A stretch of DNA of 64,000 nucleotides. It comes from Portulaca oleracea. Its lineage: Eukaryota; Streptophyta; Magnoliopsida; Caryophyllales; Portulacaceae. Every line of letters starts with the position of its first letter. The stretch's first letter is position 1. The position numbers and the translations under genes are program-made. The notes under the pieces are model-generated. The model searched no databases, was not told the DNA's origin, and saw only the letters and a program-made list of their open reading frames with translations. Where the stretch lies: assembly GCA_029582165.1 (NCBI GenBank), contig CM055880.1:4154001-4218000 (forward strand), written 5' to 3'. Shown piece by piece: positions 10,640-23,393 of this stretch.

Positions 10640-13188
10640 GATTAAGAAATTTACCATAGTATGACTATGGGCCATGGCTCTACTGCTTACCTAGTACCCC
10701 ACCTAGTTACAAAATTACAAATTATTCTCAATGTTACTGTCCATGTACTCCCATTTACTGTTGTTCTTCAATACTGTATCTAACAGCTGGATTCACCAAA
10801 GCTTGTTGTGGCCCCTTATCATGTTCATCAACTCATTTTCTTTGGTGCTTAGTGCTTTTCATGTTAACCGTTGTTCTCATTTCCAAATAATAATCATGTA
10901 ATTATATGAGGGGTTATATATAATTAAGGTGGATGGACTAATCTCTTTGTTAAATGAACGTATTTATAGGAGTTTAGCTCAAAGAAAATCAAAGTCAAAG
11001 AAATGAGTTTCATTATCGGGTGTTTGTTTTATACAATGTATATGTGATATTATAGTTATAAAATATAATCAACCTATTATTTAATTTTATTTTAAATATA
11101 ATAACATAATTTTAATAATACAGTAAGACATTTAAAAGACGTCTTATCCAAAACTCACATCATTTTCACTTTGAACAATCACAAACAAAAAATTATATGG
11201 AGTATGTTGATTTAACCTTCTAACATTTATTCATTATATAGTAATGTTTCATGTATGTAATTATTTTTAATTGACGTTTACCTTTGTAATAGTATTTTTT
11301 TTATATTGATGAAGGAATCAGAAAAAAGAAGAGGAATTAGTAAAATTTACAAAAGCATATGTGGTTTCTCTTTCCCTCAAAGCATATGTGCACATATGTT
11401 CATTTTTGTTTATTTATTTTTGAAAGGAGCATATGTACACTTTACAGCATGCTTTAAAATAGGTTTAGGGAAACAAAGGCTAGAATATAGGGAATAAAGG
11501 GTAAAAAATTAATAATACATTTCCTTCTAATTCAATGCTATTGGTTACTATAGGGTATGTTAGTCAATATTCATAAATTTTGATAATTAATTATTGAATA
11601 TATATGATAATTTAAAATATAAAATATGTCATAGTGGAGGAATTTTCGTATAGATAATGGTAAAAATTGAAAGTAACAGTATTATGTGAAAATTGTAGAA
11701 AATTAATTAAAGGCAGAAAGAGTAATTAAGAATAAGAAAAGTGGAGGGAAAAAGGATTAACGGTCATTAACCAACTTTAGATGATGATTAACCTTTTTGA
11801 TCACGGGGAATTGATACCATAACTATACAGCCAGAACTCAGAAAGAATCTTATTTTGTTTAGTTTTTTATTTGGCATTCAACGGCTAGGATACCTAGGCA
11901 GTGGCCCTCCAGAGATTTGATCCGTTGATTGGGTCACTGCTTTTTCCCTAGACTAGATTTTGTTTGCCTTTTTTGTTGGCTCTTTCACATTAGTATTTGA
12001 CTGCTGTTGGAGCTTCACTGCTAGTAGTCAAGATTCTCTCTTTAATGTCAACTGCTAACCTACTTCAACTTTCAATAACACTATTTACTCGTTCAAAAAA
12101 AAAAAAAAAAAAACAGCACTATTAACTCTTTCTGTCAAGATTTAAAATAAAGTGTGAGTGAGGACAAAACATGCACAAAGGCTTTGTGGTGATTTATATG
12201 GCCACTTGGCCAGTTATTGATCCTTGAAGTCGTTTAGATAATATATGTGGCCCGGGAGAGCTCGAGCATTATATATGACATCAGAGCTGACCCATCATTG
12301 TAAGTTGCGCTAGTGAATGAGATATCCATGGGCAATCACCTATATTGACAAAGATTCTGTATTAGACTGCATGTCAAGAGGATGCGTAAGTCATGCATGC
12401 ATGAGGCAAGACATGGACATTGTGGTTTAAGTGGTTGGTGATTGTAACACCGAATATGGTTTAAATTGGACTTAAAAATGATTGAAATGACTACTTACAT
12501 CATCCAAGTATATTTTCCTTTTGCAAAACCCAACTCTTAAAACTACACACTTAAGCGTGTAGACTTGGAGCATGCTTTTAGGATGGGTGATCTCTCGAAG
12601 GTTTTCTCATACAGTGTGTCAATGAGGACAAAACATATTAAAATGACTCATAACAATTTTGCGGGATCAATCATCAATCTTTGAAACCCTTTCTTATGGC
12701 CCGGGAGAGGCCGGGGAGTTGCAATAGTCGCCGAAAAAAGGTGTAAATTAATTGGAATGACTGTATTTTGCTTCATTTCTTTGGTAACTTAGATTAAGTT
12801 GTAAATATATCATAAATAGAGTGCAATATGTAAAAATCAATAATGTAGAGGTGTAGTCTCTTACTGACAGACAACAGAGAAACTTTGAACAAAAACAATG
12901 AATTCAATAGTCCATAGCACAACTTTACCCTTTTTGATCATGAAACTTTGAATAGATTTACACCAATGCTTTGCTTAAAGTTCCAACGAAGCTGCCAGGG
13001 GTTTGTCTTCTGCTTTCAACCCTCTCCTACAAAGTATCCTGTCCCAATATGCCATGCAACAATACAAATCACATTATTCCACATATCTATTTCCCCCCGG
13101 AAAAATATATGTTACAAGAAAAAGCCAATACTAATCATAATACATCATCTGCAAATACATTTGACAAACGAATTTTTTGGCACCGTTC
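10640..13188. other. Intergenic, no gene seen
   Basis: AT-rich DNA with an A run near 12096-12113. Two short similar stretches containing GGCCCGGGAGAG occur at about 12249 and 12698. No supported coding sequence. Confidence 0.5.
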
Positions 13189-13339
13189 TTTTGTGCGTTT
13201 AATTTGCGTTGTGTTGCGGTTAATTGCGATAGATTGCGGTAAGTTGCGGTGGAAATAGTAAAAAGATAATGGTAATTTGCGGTATGTTACGGTAAGTTGC
13301 GTTGCGGTTAGTTGCATTAACGCATAAAAGAATGGTGCC
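13189..13339. mobile_element. MITE, GCGTT subtype
   Basis: Left end GGCACCGTTCTTTTGTGCG, right end CGCATAAAAGAATGGTGCC; the interior has TTGCGGTTAATTGCG-like repeats. The inverted ends are the cleanest of the GCGTT copies. Confidence 0.75.
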
Positions 13340-13389
13340 TACTGAAGCTTGGTTTTCTCCATCTTCTTTTTTCAAAATAAAGTCATAAT

Positions 13390-13668
13390 ATCTTCTTTTT
13401 TTTCAAAAATAGTTGGATAAATGGTCGGATTATCAACCGTTTTCCCAACCATTTACAAATAGTAGAAAAATGATTGGTAGAAAAAAATTTCCGCAGTTTA
13501 GCAAAAAGTGATTAGAATTTCCAACCATTTCCCCCCTTAAAAGTAGAAAAATAGTTGAAAAATTAGAAAAATATGAAATAGTTGCTAAAATCGTTGATTT
13601 TTTTCCAACCATTTTAAATTAGTTGGAAAAGTGGTCGATAATACGTACACATATTTTTAGTAGTGTCG
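13390..13668. mobile_element. CACTA (En/Spm)-like terminal fragment
   Basis: The right edge reads TTTTTAGTAGTG, the reverse complement of the CACTACTAAAAA terminus common to plant CACTA elements. Just inside are several CCAACCATTT / AGTTGGAAAA motifs in both orientations, like the subterminal repeats of this superfamily. No matching left terminus or transposase was found, so it is probably a truncated or solo end. Confidence 0.5.
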
Positions 13669-13699
13669 TAATTGCAGTAACAGGAGCAGTAGTTTTATA

Positions 13700-13953
13700 C
13701 TCCCTCCATTCAATATTAATTGTTATCTTTGAAAATCGTGCAGTCAAATTTCAAAAATTTTGACTATACATTTCTCAATATATACAATGAGTTGCTTTAT
13801 AAAATTACTACCATTAGGCTCATAATGAAAATCACTATCATAAAAGTATAATATTGTAATTGTTAATAACATATTACGTAAGAAACTATCAATCAAAATA
13901 CATTAGTGATCGTGAAAGTCAAAATTATGACAATTAATATGGAGCAGAGGGAG
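13700..13953. mobile_element. Stowaway-like MITE
   Basis: Ends CTCCCTCCATTCAATATTAATTG and the reverse complement CAATTAATATGGAGCAGAGGGAG. The left flank is TA, the right TG. A degraded relative with the same interior (GTGTAGTCAAATTTCAAAAA) is at about 36320-36560. Confidence 0.7.
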
Positions 13954-15103
13954 TGAGAATGTTGCATTTCTAATTTTCTACATCCACCGCAATTATGCTA
14001 AGTGTTTGGTTAATTTCATGAAAAGAAATGCTCCTACTGTCCTACTTAGGAAAAAACAACCGAATTTTAAGCCTAATATTCATGATTCATGTTTGTATAA
14101 CTCTGTAAGATAAAGACAACCACTAGGTGAAATCATTGTTTACCACTTTTAATTCTCAAGGAAAATATTATTTTTCAAGCATCACATCGCAAGACAAAAA
14201 CATTACTGTAAATTATAATTAATTAGTCTATTTTTAATTATATCCAATTAGATTTACTAAATATTCTTTAATTAAGTCTTGCATCAATTAATTTTAGGGA
14301 TGACTAAGTGCATCGGTGATACTTGACAAGTTAACACACAGCAGTTTTTTTTTTATTTTGAAGTAAATGCAAAATTGCAAACTTGTTATTATAATTGGCC
14401 CTGTGTGATTAATTTTATCGAAAATGGTTGTTATATATCTGTTGATAATGATATATGTCTAATCTGATTACACAAAATGATTAATAATTATAAGTTAATC
14501 ATTGTTAAATTGTTCTTTAATTAATTAGTTTTTTCAACATAATTCATCAATAAAATACCAAATAATAGTTATTATGAAAATCATGATAAATAATTGTACA
14601 TCTAAATTATGGATACGAAATTTGATTTTAAATAACTAATGCAAATCTAACATATGTTCCACCGCTCTAGTATTATTACAATTTTGTCATAAACTTTCTT
14701 TAATTTATTAACAATTTTATATCTTTATTATTAACAGAGAAACTTACAATTTTATGTTATACTGGTTTGAAAATCAATCTTTGTCAAATATGTTAAACCA
14801 CACAGTCGAACAAAATTTCATATGAATAAAGGCCCTAAAAATCTCACACAAAGATCGATAAAACAAGTTAAGTCCTTGTATATCAAGAGATAAACTTTAA
14901 TCTATTCATAAAAACCTAGAACTATATTAGATTGATATATAAATACATCAGATTAAAAGTTAACATAAAAAAATTCGGTAACAGCCCTCTGCATAAGTGA
15001 ATATTAGGAATATAAAATAAATAAGCATATTAATTCAAGATGGTTAATAATAGGACTTTAAATTAGGTTAGGTTAGTTAATAATCCAGTTTGTTACTGGC
15101 TTA
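13954..15103. other. Intergenic, no gene seen
   Basis: Very AT-rich DNA without convincing exons, repeats with defined ends, or RNA genes. Confidence 0.5.
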
Positions 15104-15401
15104 GGCCCTCTTCTTTTTCTGCCGTAGGTGGGTTTGCGGTTTGATATCACATCACATCACACTTTTCGAATTTCTACCACAATTCATCATAACCTACAAT
15201 TTCAGTTTTTGTTAAAAATGATTGAAAAAAACTTTTCAAATAAAAAATCAAAATTTCCACTCTACTTCCACCTACCATTATTTTTAAATTAAAATATATC
15301 AACTCATCTACCATTATTTTCACCACAATCTTCAACATTCCACCACACTTTTCAATTTCCACCGCACCACAACTAACCGCACCGTAAAAAAGAACCGCGC
15401 C
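15104..15401. mobile_element. MITE with TTA target duplication
   Basis: Begins GGCCCTCTTCTTTTTCTGCCG and ends CGTAAAAAAGAACCGCGCC. TTA flanks both sides (15101-15103 and 15402-15404), the duplication expected for PIF/Harbinger-derived MITEs. The interior is AT-rich with CCACAATTCATC-like motifs. Confidence 0.75.
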
Positions 15402-15932
15402 TTATTACTGCAGATGTGAATTGACGTTTCTGACCTAATTTCTGGCCAAGCAGTACGTAGTGCATGCAGTACGATAAAAAGGAAGCTAATTAGAGGCAGT
15501 AATAATTTACTAGCATTTCTCTCTAATGCAAAAAATTTAAAAATAAATATTTGAAGGCATTCCTAATTGGCAACAGCTAGCTAGCATGTACCAGTAACAC
15601 GTAAAACCCTTTTGGTACCAATTTTGTCGGCAGAATTACACCTAAAAATAAAGTTCATCATCCGAAAATATGAACTTTATATATCAGAAATTACCCATTT
15701 GAATATATAAGAAATACATCTGAAAAAAGTATGAGTAAATGAAAATTGAAAGAAGAAGGAAAAGGGGGAGTAATATTCACAGAAGATGTATTATTCATTA
15801 ATAGTCAATACTAATGATTTGGTTAAACTAGTCTCTAATCATACTTAATGAAAAGAAAGCTTCCTCGACTTTCATGCATTAACCTAGTTTGAGAGTGACT
15901 CCTCTTTGAAGAGGAGTCGTAAATTAAATATA

Positions 15933-16220
15933 CTCCCTCCGTTCCATATTAATTTACATATTTGAAAATTTTTCATATAAAACTAAAAAAACTAACCATA
16001 AAATTAAATAACACTATTTTTCAAATTGTGTTTTTGCATATCAAGGTGTAGGTAGTGAGAGAATGTGAGTAATAATTGCTTTTATTAATTGAAAAAGTAA
16101 AAAGTTAACATAGTTATTAAAGTTAAAATAATTAAATTAAGTATTGGGAAAAGGAAAGTGACAATTATTTTGTAACAAAAAAAATTAGTTTAAGAGTCAA
16201 TTAATATGGAATGGAGGGAG
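15933..16220. mobile_element. Stowaway-like MITE with TA duplication
   Basis: Ends CTCCCTCCGTTCCATATTAATT and AATTAATATGGAATGGAGGGAG are almost perfect inverted repeats, flanked by TA on both sides (15931-15932 and 16221-16222). This is the clearest Stowaway-type (Tc1/Mariner-derived) MITE in the window. Confidence 0.85.
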
Positions 16221-18415
16221 TACTTGTTAATGTACACTTCATTTGTTGGGAGAATTGACGTGTGCTAATTAATACTGTGAGGGTTTTAATTATGGTGTTA
16301 GTAGCTTATACAAAAAAAAAAGGGGAAATTAACAAGGGAATGAGGTTTTAAACATAAGGATATGGCGTGAAAAATTTTCAAATAAAAAAAAAATCATAAA
16401 TGATGCACTATATAAAGGATTGTAATGTGTTTGTGAGATTTTTTAAAATCCTTGTTAAATTGTTATGCGATCTAAGACGGGAACAGTTATATTTGCTCTC
16501 ATAATCAACCTTTACAACGACGGACTAAAATAGGAGACTAATAATACGAGGCAATACACGTTAATCGTAGACGAAAACTTTGCCGTGCACTCAATTGCCA
16601 GTTAGCACGAGTGTGTTTGATCATCAGCACGATCAATCCATTCTTAGTACGTACTTGAAGTTTCAAGAGACCAAACACGACCATGTCCAGCCAGAGACAC
16701 CGGTCAAGTGTGTTACTGACACGGTCGTGTGCTCGTGTCATATGACAATATTATTTCAGTATATCTTATTAATATTTTCCGACTCAAGACGAGCTACTTT
16801 CTCTAAGTTATGGTTGTTGTGGTAAAGTATAATATGATATGGTAATATGTGATGATTGATGATTAATTAGTGTGGTAATTAAATTGTGGTAGATGCAGTA
16901 TGGTACCACATAAAAGAACAAGGTCTTAATCTACTTTCTATGAGATATGATGTGAATATATTTCATTTGGTTACTTTAAATGAATTAATTAAGAAAGACA
17001 GCTCGTTATCTTAGTACTAACAAAAAGAGAAAACATATCAAAGCTAGTTTATGAGTAACATAACATTTGTAAACGTCAAAAATAATTTTTTTAAAAATAA
17101 CACAAAAAATCCAAATAAATGAAAATGAATGAAAAAGAAACCTATGCTTTGCAAGCTCGGCTTTGTAAATATAGAAGAATTGAAATTAGGACAGATTTGA
17201 CTCTGCAACAGATGTTTTCCCACTTTGTCTTTATTTTTCCATACAAATGCTTGGCTTTGGTTGAAAAAAAAGTGTCTTTTAACAACTATAAATGAAATGT
17301 CTCCCCTTATTTTGTCATATTAATTACAAATTATATCAAGCACATATTTTTTTATGATTGTCAAGGGAATTTTTTTGACCTTGAAATGCACATAGTTTTT
17401 ATTTGAATCCTCCTCTTTTCGGATCCTATTCTCATTCTAATTTCTACCTGAATTCTATTTATTTCTGCCTATACCTTAATTTACCTATTTCCAAAAAAAT
17501 TCAGTAACTACGTGAGTCTAAATCTACTAAAATCTATCATATCTTACTTTACCTGATTTTATATACTAATGGAAAGAATAGAACCTAAAGCATTAATTAT
17601 TGCTTTAAAGTGAAGCTTTTTTTCCTACCTATATATTGCTTGCCTCATATAAGCGTAAAATCAAATTAAATATTAACAACACCTACTATCGAGCACATTA
17701 CATGGGTCTTAACTCTTGTGAAAACCCGTTATAAACAACCTCAATAAAATGTTCATACTCATTGAGAGACTGATTCTAAACATAACTTTAGTGAGAAACA
17801 CATATAAAATAGGGATAAAAGGATGAGACTAAAAAGAAAAGAAACACCCACTAAACTAAAGCATGAATGATCTAACTAGAGTAGATAAAAATGCAAGAAA
17901 GAATGACTCACTTTCAAAAGACATCATCATAAGCAAAGAAGGTATACATTGCATCATCCATGTAACATAGCACACATTAAAAGCATTCTATCTAGCTATA
18001 CCTCTAATTTCCAAGTTGCATTTGTAGTGGATTACCTAATCTAGAATTACTTAGCATATATCATATTCTCTTCTCACATTGTGTGTTTTGCTTTGCCAAA
18101 AATAATGTTAGAAAATTGTACACCACATGAAGAGGGTGGGAAAATAGATAGGCCATGATATTGCTTATATATGACTAGCTTGTCATTACTTAAGAATAGT
18201 TCATTGCTTGCTTTTGCTTTTGCCCTTGGCCCCCTTTAAGTCTAGGTCCTTGATTTATTTGGAAATTTCACTCAAATTATGGCTTCATATGCTTTTTGTA
18301 GTGGTATGAAAAAGGGGAAAAAAAAACACATCTAGCTCCCTTGGATCCCAAAATCCTATTCAAAGCAAGACCAACTATGATTAAAGGGTTGTTCATGATA
18401 GGTTGCTTATGTGAT
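16221..18415. other. Intergenic with a MITE remnant
   Basis: Contains a right-end fragment of the GGCCCCGTTCTTTT family at about 16810-16925 (CATAAAAGAACAAGGTC followed by TTA) and otherwise AT-rich DNA. The open frames at 16538-16825 have no recognisable domains. Confidence 0.45.
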
Positions 18416-18425
18416 AGTATCTAAC

Positions 18426-18969
18426 GGGTTTTTTGTATTTTGGACCCTGAACTTTAGAGGTATTTATATTATGAACCATTGGTTTTCAACATTAACTTTT
18501 TAGACCCTAAAGTTTGTAAGATGAATAAAAAAGGACCTTAAAGTTTGTGGGCTGAAAAAAAGGGCTCATGTCTCATTCGTTATTTTATTCCTTTATCTCC
18601 CGATTGACGTCAAACTTCAGGACTATGGTTAAAACTAAATTGAAGCTATAATACACATCTCTTATTCATGTAGGGGCTACTTAGACCCCTGAGTACATAG
18701 TTTTAAGTAACTCCAACATGAATAAAAGATGTTTATTATAACTTTAATATCGGTTTTAACCTTAGTCTTGAAGTTTGATGCCAATCGGGAGAGAAATTCA
18801 AACATGGAAAGAAAAAGAAAAATGGGAAACGGGCTTTTTTTCACCTCACAAACTTTAGGGTTCTTTTTTTCAGCCTACAAACTTTAGGGTCCAAAAAGTT
18901 AAAGTTGAAAACCAATGGTTCAGAATATAAATACCCCTAAAATTCGGGGTCCAAAATGCAAAAAAACCC
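18426..18969. mobile_element. Mutator-like foldback MITE, 10-bp target duplication
   Basis: 544 bp, beginning GGGTTTTTTGTATTTTGG and ending CCAAAATGCAAAAAAACCC. AGTATCTAAC is duplicated exactly at 18416-18425 and 18970-18979. The interior is closely similar to the 9987-10542 copy, including the TTCTTTTTTTCAGCCTACA region near the right arm. Confidence 0.9.
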
Positions 18970-18979
18970 AGTATCTAAC

Positions 18980-19680
18980 ATTAGCTTTCCTCACATGAAG
19001 AGTTTTTAGGAGTTAAATCATTTCTATGCCACACAACTTTCAATTTTTGACAGTTTTGCCATACAACTTTTAAATTTGTCAAATATGTCACATAACTTTG
19101 AAAACTTGTAAAAAATGTCACCTAACTTTTCCATTTGTCAAGTATACCACATAACTTTGAAAACTTATTATATATTCTTATCTAAACTTACCCAAACCTA
19201 TTTAAACCTACCTAACTTTACTTTATCCAACTTCTACGTACATATCCATCGTAGAAAAGAGCCGTAACTTACGATTGAGGATTTGTGCATGGTATTTTAA
19301 GTTGTCCTCTCTTAATACTAGGGTATAAGTAGGGGATAAACTATACATACACAAAATACATTATAGATGGCCATATTTTCTTTCAAGAGCTACTAGCTAA
19401 CTAGATGTAGCTGAATTTTCATGTAATTTCCTAATTTTTATGGCTTTACTATAGAAATATTCTTTTCAACAGCTTATATACAAAAAAATATTCAAATATG
19501 TCACTTCACTCTACTATTGTGTTCCATTCACATATATATGTTCAAAATTTTAATGGAGATAACTGTGAAAAAAGCACCCAAAAACTATTTGATCAGAGAA
19601 GTAACATGCAATAAATAATACAATCTTATAACTTCTATTCAACTGCTAGCTATGCTGTCTTGTTTTTGTGAGGTTTGAGA
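18980..19680. other. Intergenic, no gene seen
   Basis: Contains short serial repeats around 19035-19165 of the kind CACATAACTTTGAAAACTT and CACCTAACTTTTCCATTTG. No gene supported. Confidence 0.45.
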
Positions 19681-19685
19681 GTATA

Positions 19686-19997
19686 TGTGAAATAATGGAC
19701 TTGGGCCCAATTCAACCCCAAAAGCTAGCTTAGGAGGTTGAGGCACCCAGGCCATTATAAACACCGCAATATGGGTGTCAAAGGCCGATGTGGGACAACT
19801 CAACACGCCCCCCTCACCATGAGGCGCAGACAACTGCGAGCGCGGCCTCAACATCAATGACCCTGGCTCTGATACCATGTGAAATAATGGACTTGGGCCC
19901 AATTCAACCCCAAAAGCTAGCTTAGAAGGTTGAGGCACCCAAGCCATTATAAACACTACAATATGGGTGTCAAAAGCCGATGTGGGACAACTCAACA
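19686..19997 (-). mobile_element. TRIM retroelement, 120-bp LTRs
   Basis: A complete terminal-repeat retrotransposon in miniature, 312 bp, read on the minus strand. The LTRs are 19878-19997 (5') and 19686-19805 (3'), 120 bp each, with only a few differences; they start TGTTGAGTTGTCCCACATCG and end TTTCACA. Directly after the 5' LTR comes a primer-binding site TGGTATCAGAGCCAGGG (19861-19877) matching initiator tRNA-Met. Directly before the 3' LTR is a polypurine tract GGTGAGGGGGGCG. The 72-bp interior has no coding capacity. The 5-bp target duplication GTATA lies at 19681-19685 and 19998-20002. Confidence 0.95.
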
Positions 19998-20002
19998 GTA
20001 TA

Positions 20003-22465
20003 TTCCAACCTTACATTTACAAAATATTAATGTACATGATTATGAACAACTTGATTCCACAAAATCCACCAAAAAAATTGAAAATATATATTTGAAGTTA
20101 AGCATCATATCCTTTATTTGAAAAAGAGTATCATAATAACTACTCATATCTAATCTGATAAGCTAGTAATCAATTAAGAAAAATTTATAATGGTTCTCAA
20201 CAGTGACAATCAGCGGTCCGCCCCAACTTAAATAAATATCATTCCCACATATATATCAAATTTTGTTTTGACTGTTAATTTTTTATTTAGTTCTAAATTA
20301 TAATATATATTTTCTTAATTAAAAATTTATTTTTAAAAAAAATTCAAAAGATTAAATATCTTACTCTAACTTGTAGCCTAATAAAAAAACATCTTGGGAA
20401 ATATTCAACTTCTAATTTTTTGTAAATCAATCATAAATAGAAAACTATTTTTTATAAGTTTTTGTTGATGAAAAAAAGAATATTCATACTGAAACTTAAC
20501 AGTTAACACATGTACGAATAAGATTTATTTTACTAGTGTGAGTGTCATGGTTGACCATGATCACTATAAGTACATACGTACTAATTATATTCATTTCTAT
20601 GTATGTAACATCTATTATTGCTTAAAGTCCAACTTTTTTTTTACTATATATTAGTGTAATAATTAATAAAATTTATTTTACTAATGATGAGTGTCATGGT
20701 CGTTGAAGACAGTCACTATAAATACATCCATACTAATTATTGTATTCATTTATATATAACATCTATCGTTGCTTAAAGTCCAACTTTTTTTTTACTATAT
20801 ATAAGTGTAATAATTAATAAAGCACCTAATTTTTACTATTATACCAATTAAGACATAATATTAGCCAAATTATTTTGAATATAGTGGATATGCATATCAC
20901 TAAAGAAGATATTTCTAAAGAGAAATGAATTACTGGACCCTCCATCACATGGAAGTTCACATGGAGAAATTAAAAGAGCTGCAAATATAAATTACAATGT
21001 TTTATAATGTATTAGCATATGCATTTGAACTAAGCTCTCAAACTATCCCTTTTTTAGCAATTTGCCTACTTTCAGCCAAACGTGCCCTTGAATAAAATAA
21101 AGCCTCTTCCTCCTAGTTTAAAAGTCTGATGTGATTGTGATTGTGATTTTTTTTTTACCCATGATATTTCTTTGCCCCCTTTTTTCTTTTGTCTTTTTAT
21201 TCTTAGTTTATTACAGAAGTTAAATCATTGGTGTTAATGTCCCCTAAAAAAATCATTATTCTTAATTTTTATTGATAAAAAAACAAATTATTAATGTTCA
21301 ATATATAAATAGAATATTGACATTTGTAAACATGAAGTTATATCGAACAAATATAAATGATTCAAAAAGGCTTTGCTTTGGAGAGCAAAAAGGGGATTTA
21401 AAAAGTTGCATCAAAAGTTTACAATGTACTATCTTAGTTATTAATTATCTACTTGCTTAATTAACTAGCTTTTCTTATGTTATATCATCAATTACTTTAT
21501 AACTTTCATAACAAACTAATTGCTATTTTATTTTATTTTACTCATAACATTCTACTTGAATATAAACATCAGAATTTAAACTTAACTAAAGATATTTAGA
21601 TAATTGCAACATTAATTTTCCTCACTCATTTGTCTGGGCGAGCGGGCAGGGTCCCCGGGATATTGCCTTTTTTATTTGATCACTCAAAATCATTAAAAAA
21701 GAATGAACTAAGGGAGTATAAAAAAATATAATATCTGCAACTTATTCTTGTAAACGAAAAATGTCAAATATAATGAATAATAAGAGTGTGTTTAAAAAAA
21801 ATATAGAACCAAGTAATTAACTATGATAATCTTCAAATTTCTAAGGTTTTATATACCATCATATATGTCTCAGCTATTATCGTAATTAAATTAGAACTTA
21901 TACTCCATTTCTTTCAAATATATATGAATTAATTTATTCAAAATACAAAAGATACTAGAAATTTCTTACTTAATTTTAAGGTGCATATACATATATTTTT
22001 TTCTTTTAACAAAAGTCATTAAGTAATTATGAAAGCCAAACACCTCTTCTTATAAGAGTGTGACCAACCAAATTACCCTTTAAAATGAATTTTAACAATG
22101 ATTAGAAAGCTAGTTAAATCCCTATACTACCTACAATATTGGCAAGTAATTGCCCTAAAATTGACAAGGATATATAATATGCCTTCTCCTATGGCAATAA
22201 ACAAGAAGGAAATTAGTTGATTTGCTACCAATCCATGGAGTTAGAAATTAGATACCCATATCTTTAGAAATGATGTCTTTTAATTTGTCCACTTTTTTCC
22301 TTCAGAAAAATATAATACAAGGAAAGTGATGTTAACATCATTGTCCATTGACAATTTTTTATGGTCAATTTGGGTACCCCTTGATTGAGACGACTCCTTA
22401 ACTACCTAATTATGAGATTATAGATAGCTCCCTTTTATATTATATATATGATATGATGATGATGT
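20003..22465. other. Intergenic with an imperfect tandem duplication
   Basis: A unit of about 152 bp is duplicated at about 20518-20669 and 20670-20820; both copies share GAGTGTCATGGT, CACTATAA.TACAT and CTTAAAGTCCAACTTTTTT. The rest is AT-rich with no supported gene. A short GC-rich patch is at about 21635-21660. Confidence 0.5.
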
Positions 22466-22493
22466 CATATATATATATATATATATATATATA

Positions 22494-23033
22494 GGGAAAT
22501 TGGATTCTAATAATCCCTACTTTTGCAAATTGGATGGCAATAATCCCTACTTAAATTTGTATTCTGGTAGTCAAAAATAAAATAAAATTGTATTGTTGTG
22601 GGACATAATCTAGAGTATACCATAAATATCATAGATTTTGTGTTGCATTTGATTCAAAACTTTGTATAACACTTTACACCGATTTTTAATGAATTTACTG
22701 CACATCTCCCAATTTTTTTTGAATTGTTTTTCTATTTTTTATGATTTTTTCAATTTTATTCTTTTTTAAAAATCATATTAATTGCTCGAAATCTCAAAAA
22801 AATAATTTTAAAAAATGTTTTAGCAACTACACTTCATTACTTATCTGGGGGCACGAACAGAAAAAAAAAAACAATATGGGGTAGGCATGAAAAAAATAAA
22901 AAGAATGTGGTGATGGATTTGGTACCACTACAATACAATTTTTTTTTTTTTTGGACCATCAGAATACAAATTGAAAGTAGGGATTATTGCCATCCAATTT
23001 GCAAAAGTAGGGATTATTAGAATCCAATTTCCC
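22494..23033. mobile_element. Mutator-like MITE in a TA-rich tract
   Basis: 540 bp with perfect or near-perfect inverted ends of about 55 bp: GGGAAATTGGATTCTAATAA at the left against its reverse complement at the right. A repeated block AATAATCCCTACTT occurs twice in each arm. It is embedded in a TATATA tract, so its target duplication cannot be read unambiguously. No coding capacity. Confidence 0.75.
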
Positions 23034-23386
23034 CATATATATATATGTAAAACCCCGAAAAATCCAACGATGTTGACCGTGACGTCGTTAATAAAATAGG
23101 TTTGACTTCGTTATTTATTATTATTCGTTGGTGTTTATTTATGCTAACGCTTGAGCTCGTAGGACCGTTGAGGGACTAACAAGGGTAGAATAGTAATTTA
23201 TGCGGGTTAATATTATTATGTGATTAATTACATGAATATTATTTGTTATGTGATTATATGATTATTAAGATTAATATTATTATTACTATTATTAGAATTA
23301 TTGGGTTATAGAAAAATCAGTTTTAATTGTTTTAAATGGGTTGGGTTTGGATTAGATTGGGTTAATTTGGGCCTAAATGTGTTTAA

Positions 23387-23393
23387 TATAAAA
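23387..23393 (+). promoter_or_regulatory. LTR TATA box
   Basis: TATAAAA in the 5' LTR, with the identical site at 31664-31670 in the 3' LTR. It precedes a pyrimidine-rich leader (CCCTCCTCTCAAACCC), as expected for the U3/R border of a plant retrotransposon. Confidence 0.6.

Noticed and set aside
19639..19995. 118-codon minus-strand open frame with an internal protein repeat
   Set aside because: It is a translation of the two LTRs of the TRIM; the repeat in the protein is simply the LTR duplication.
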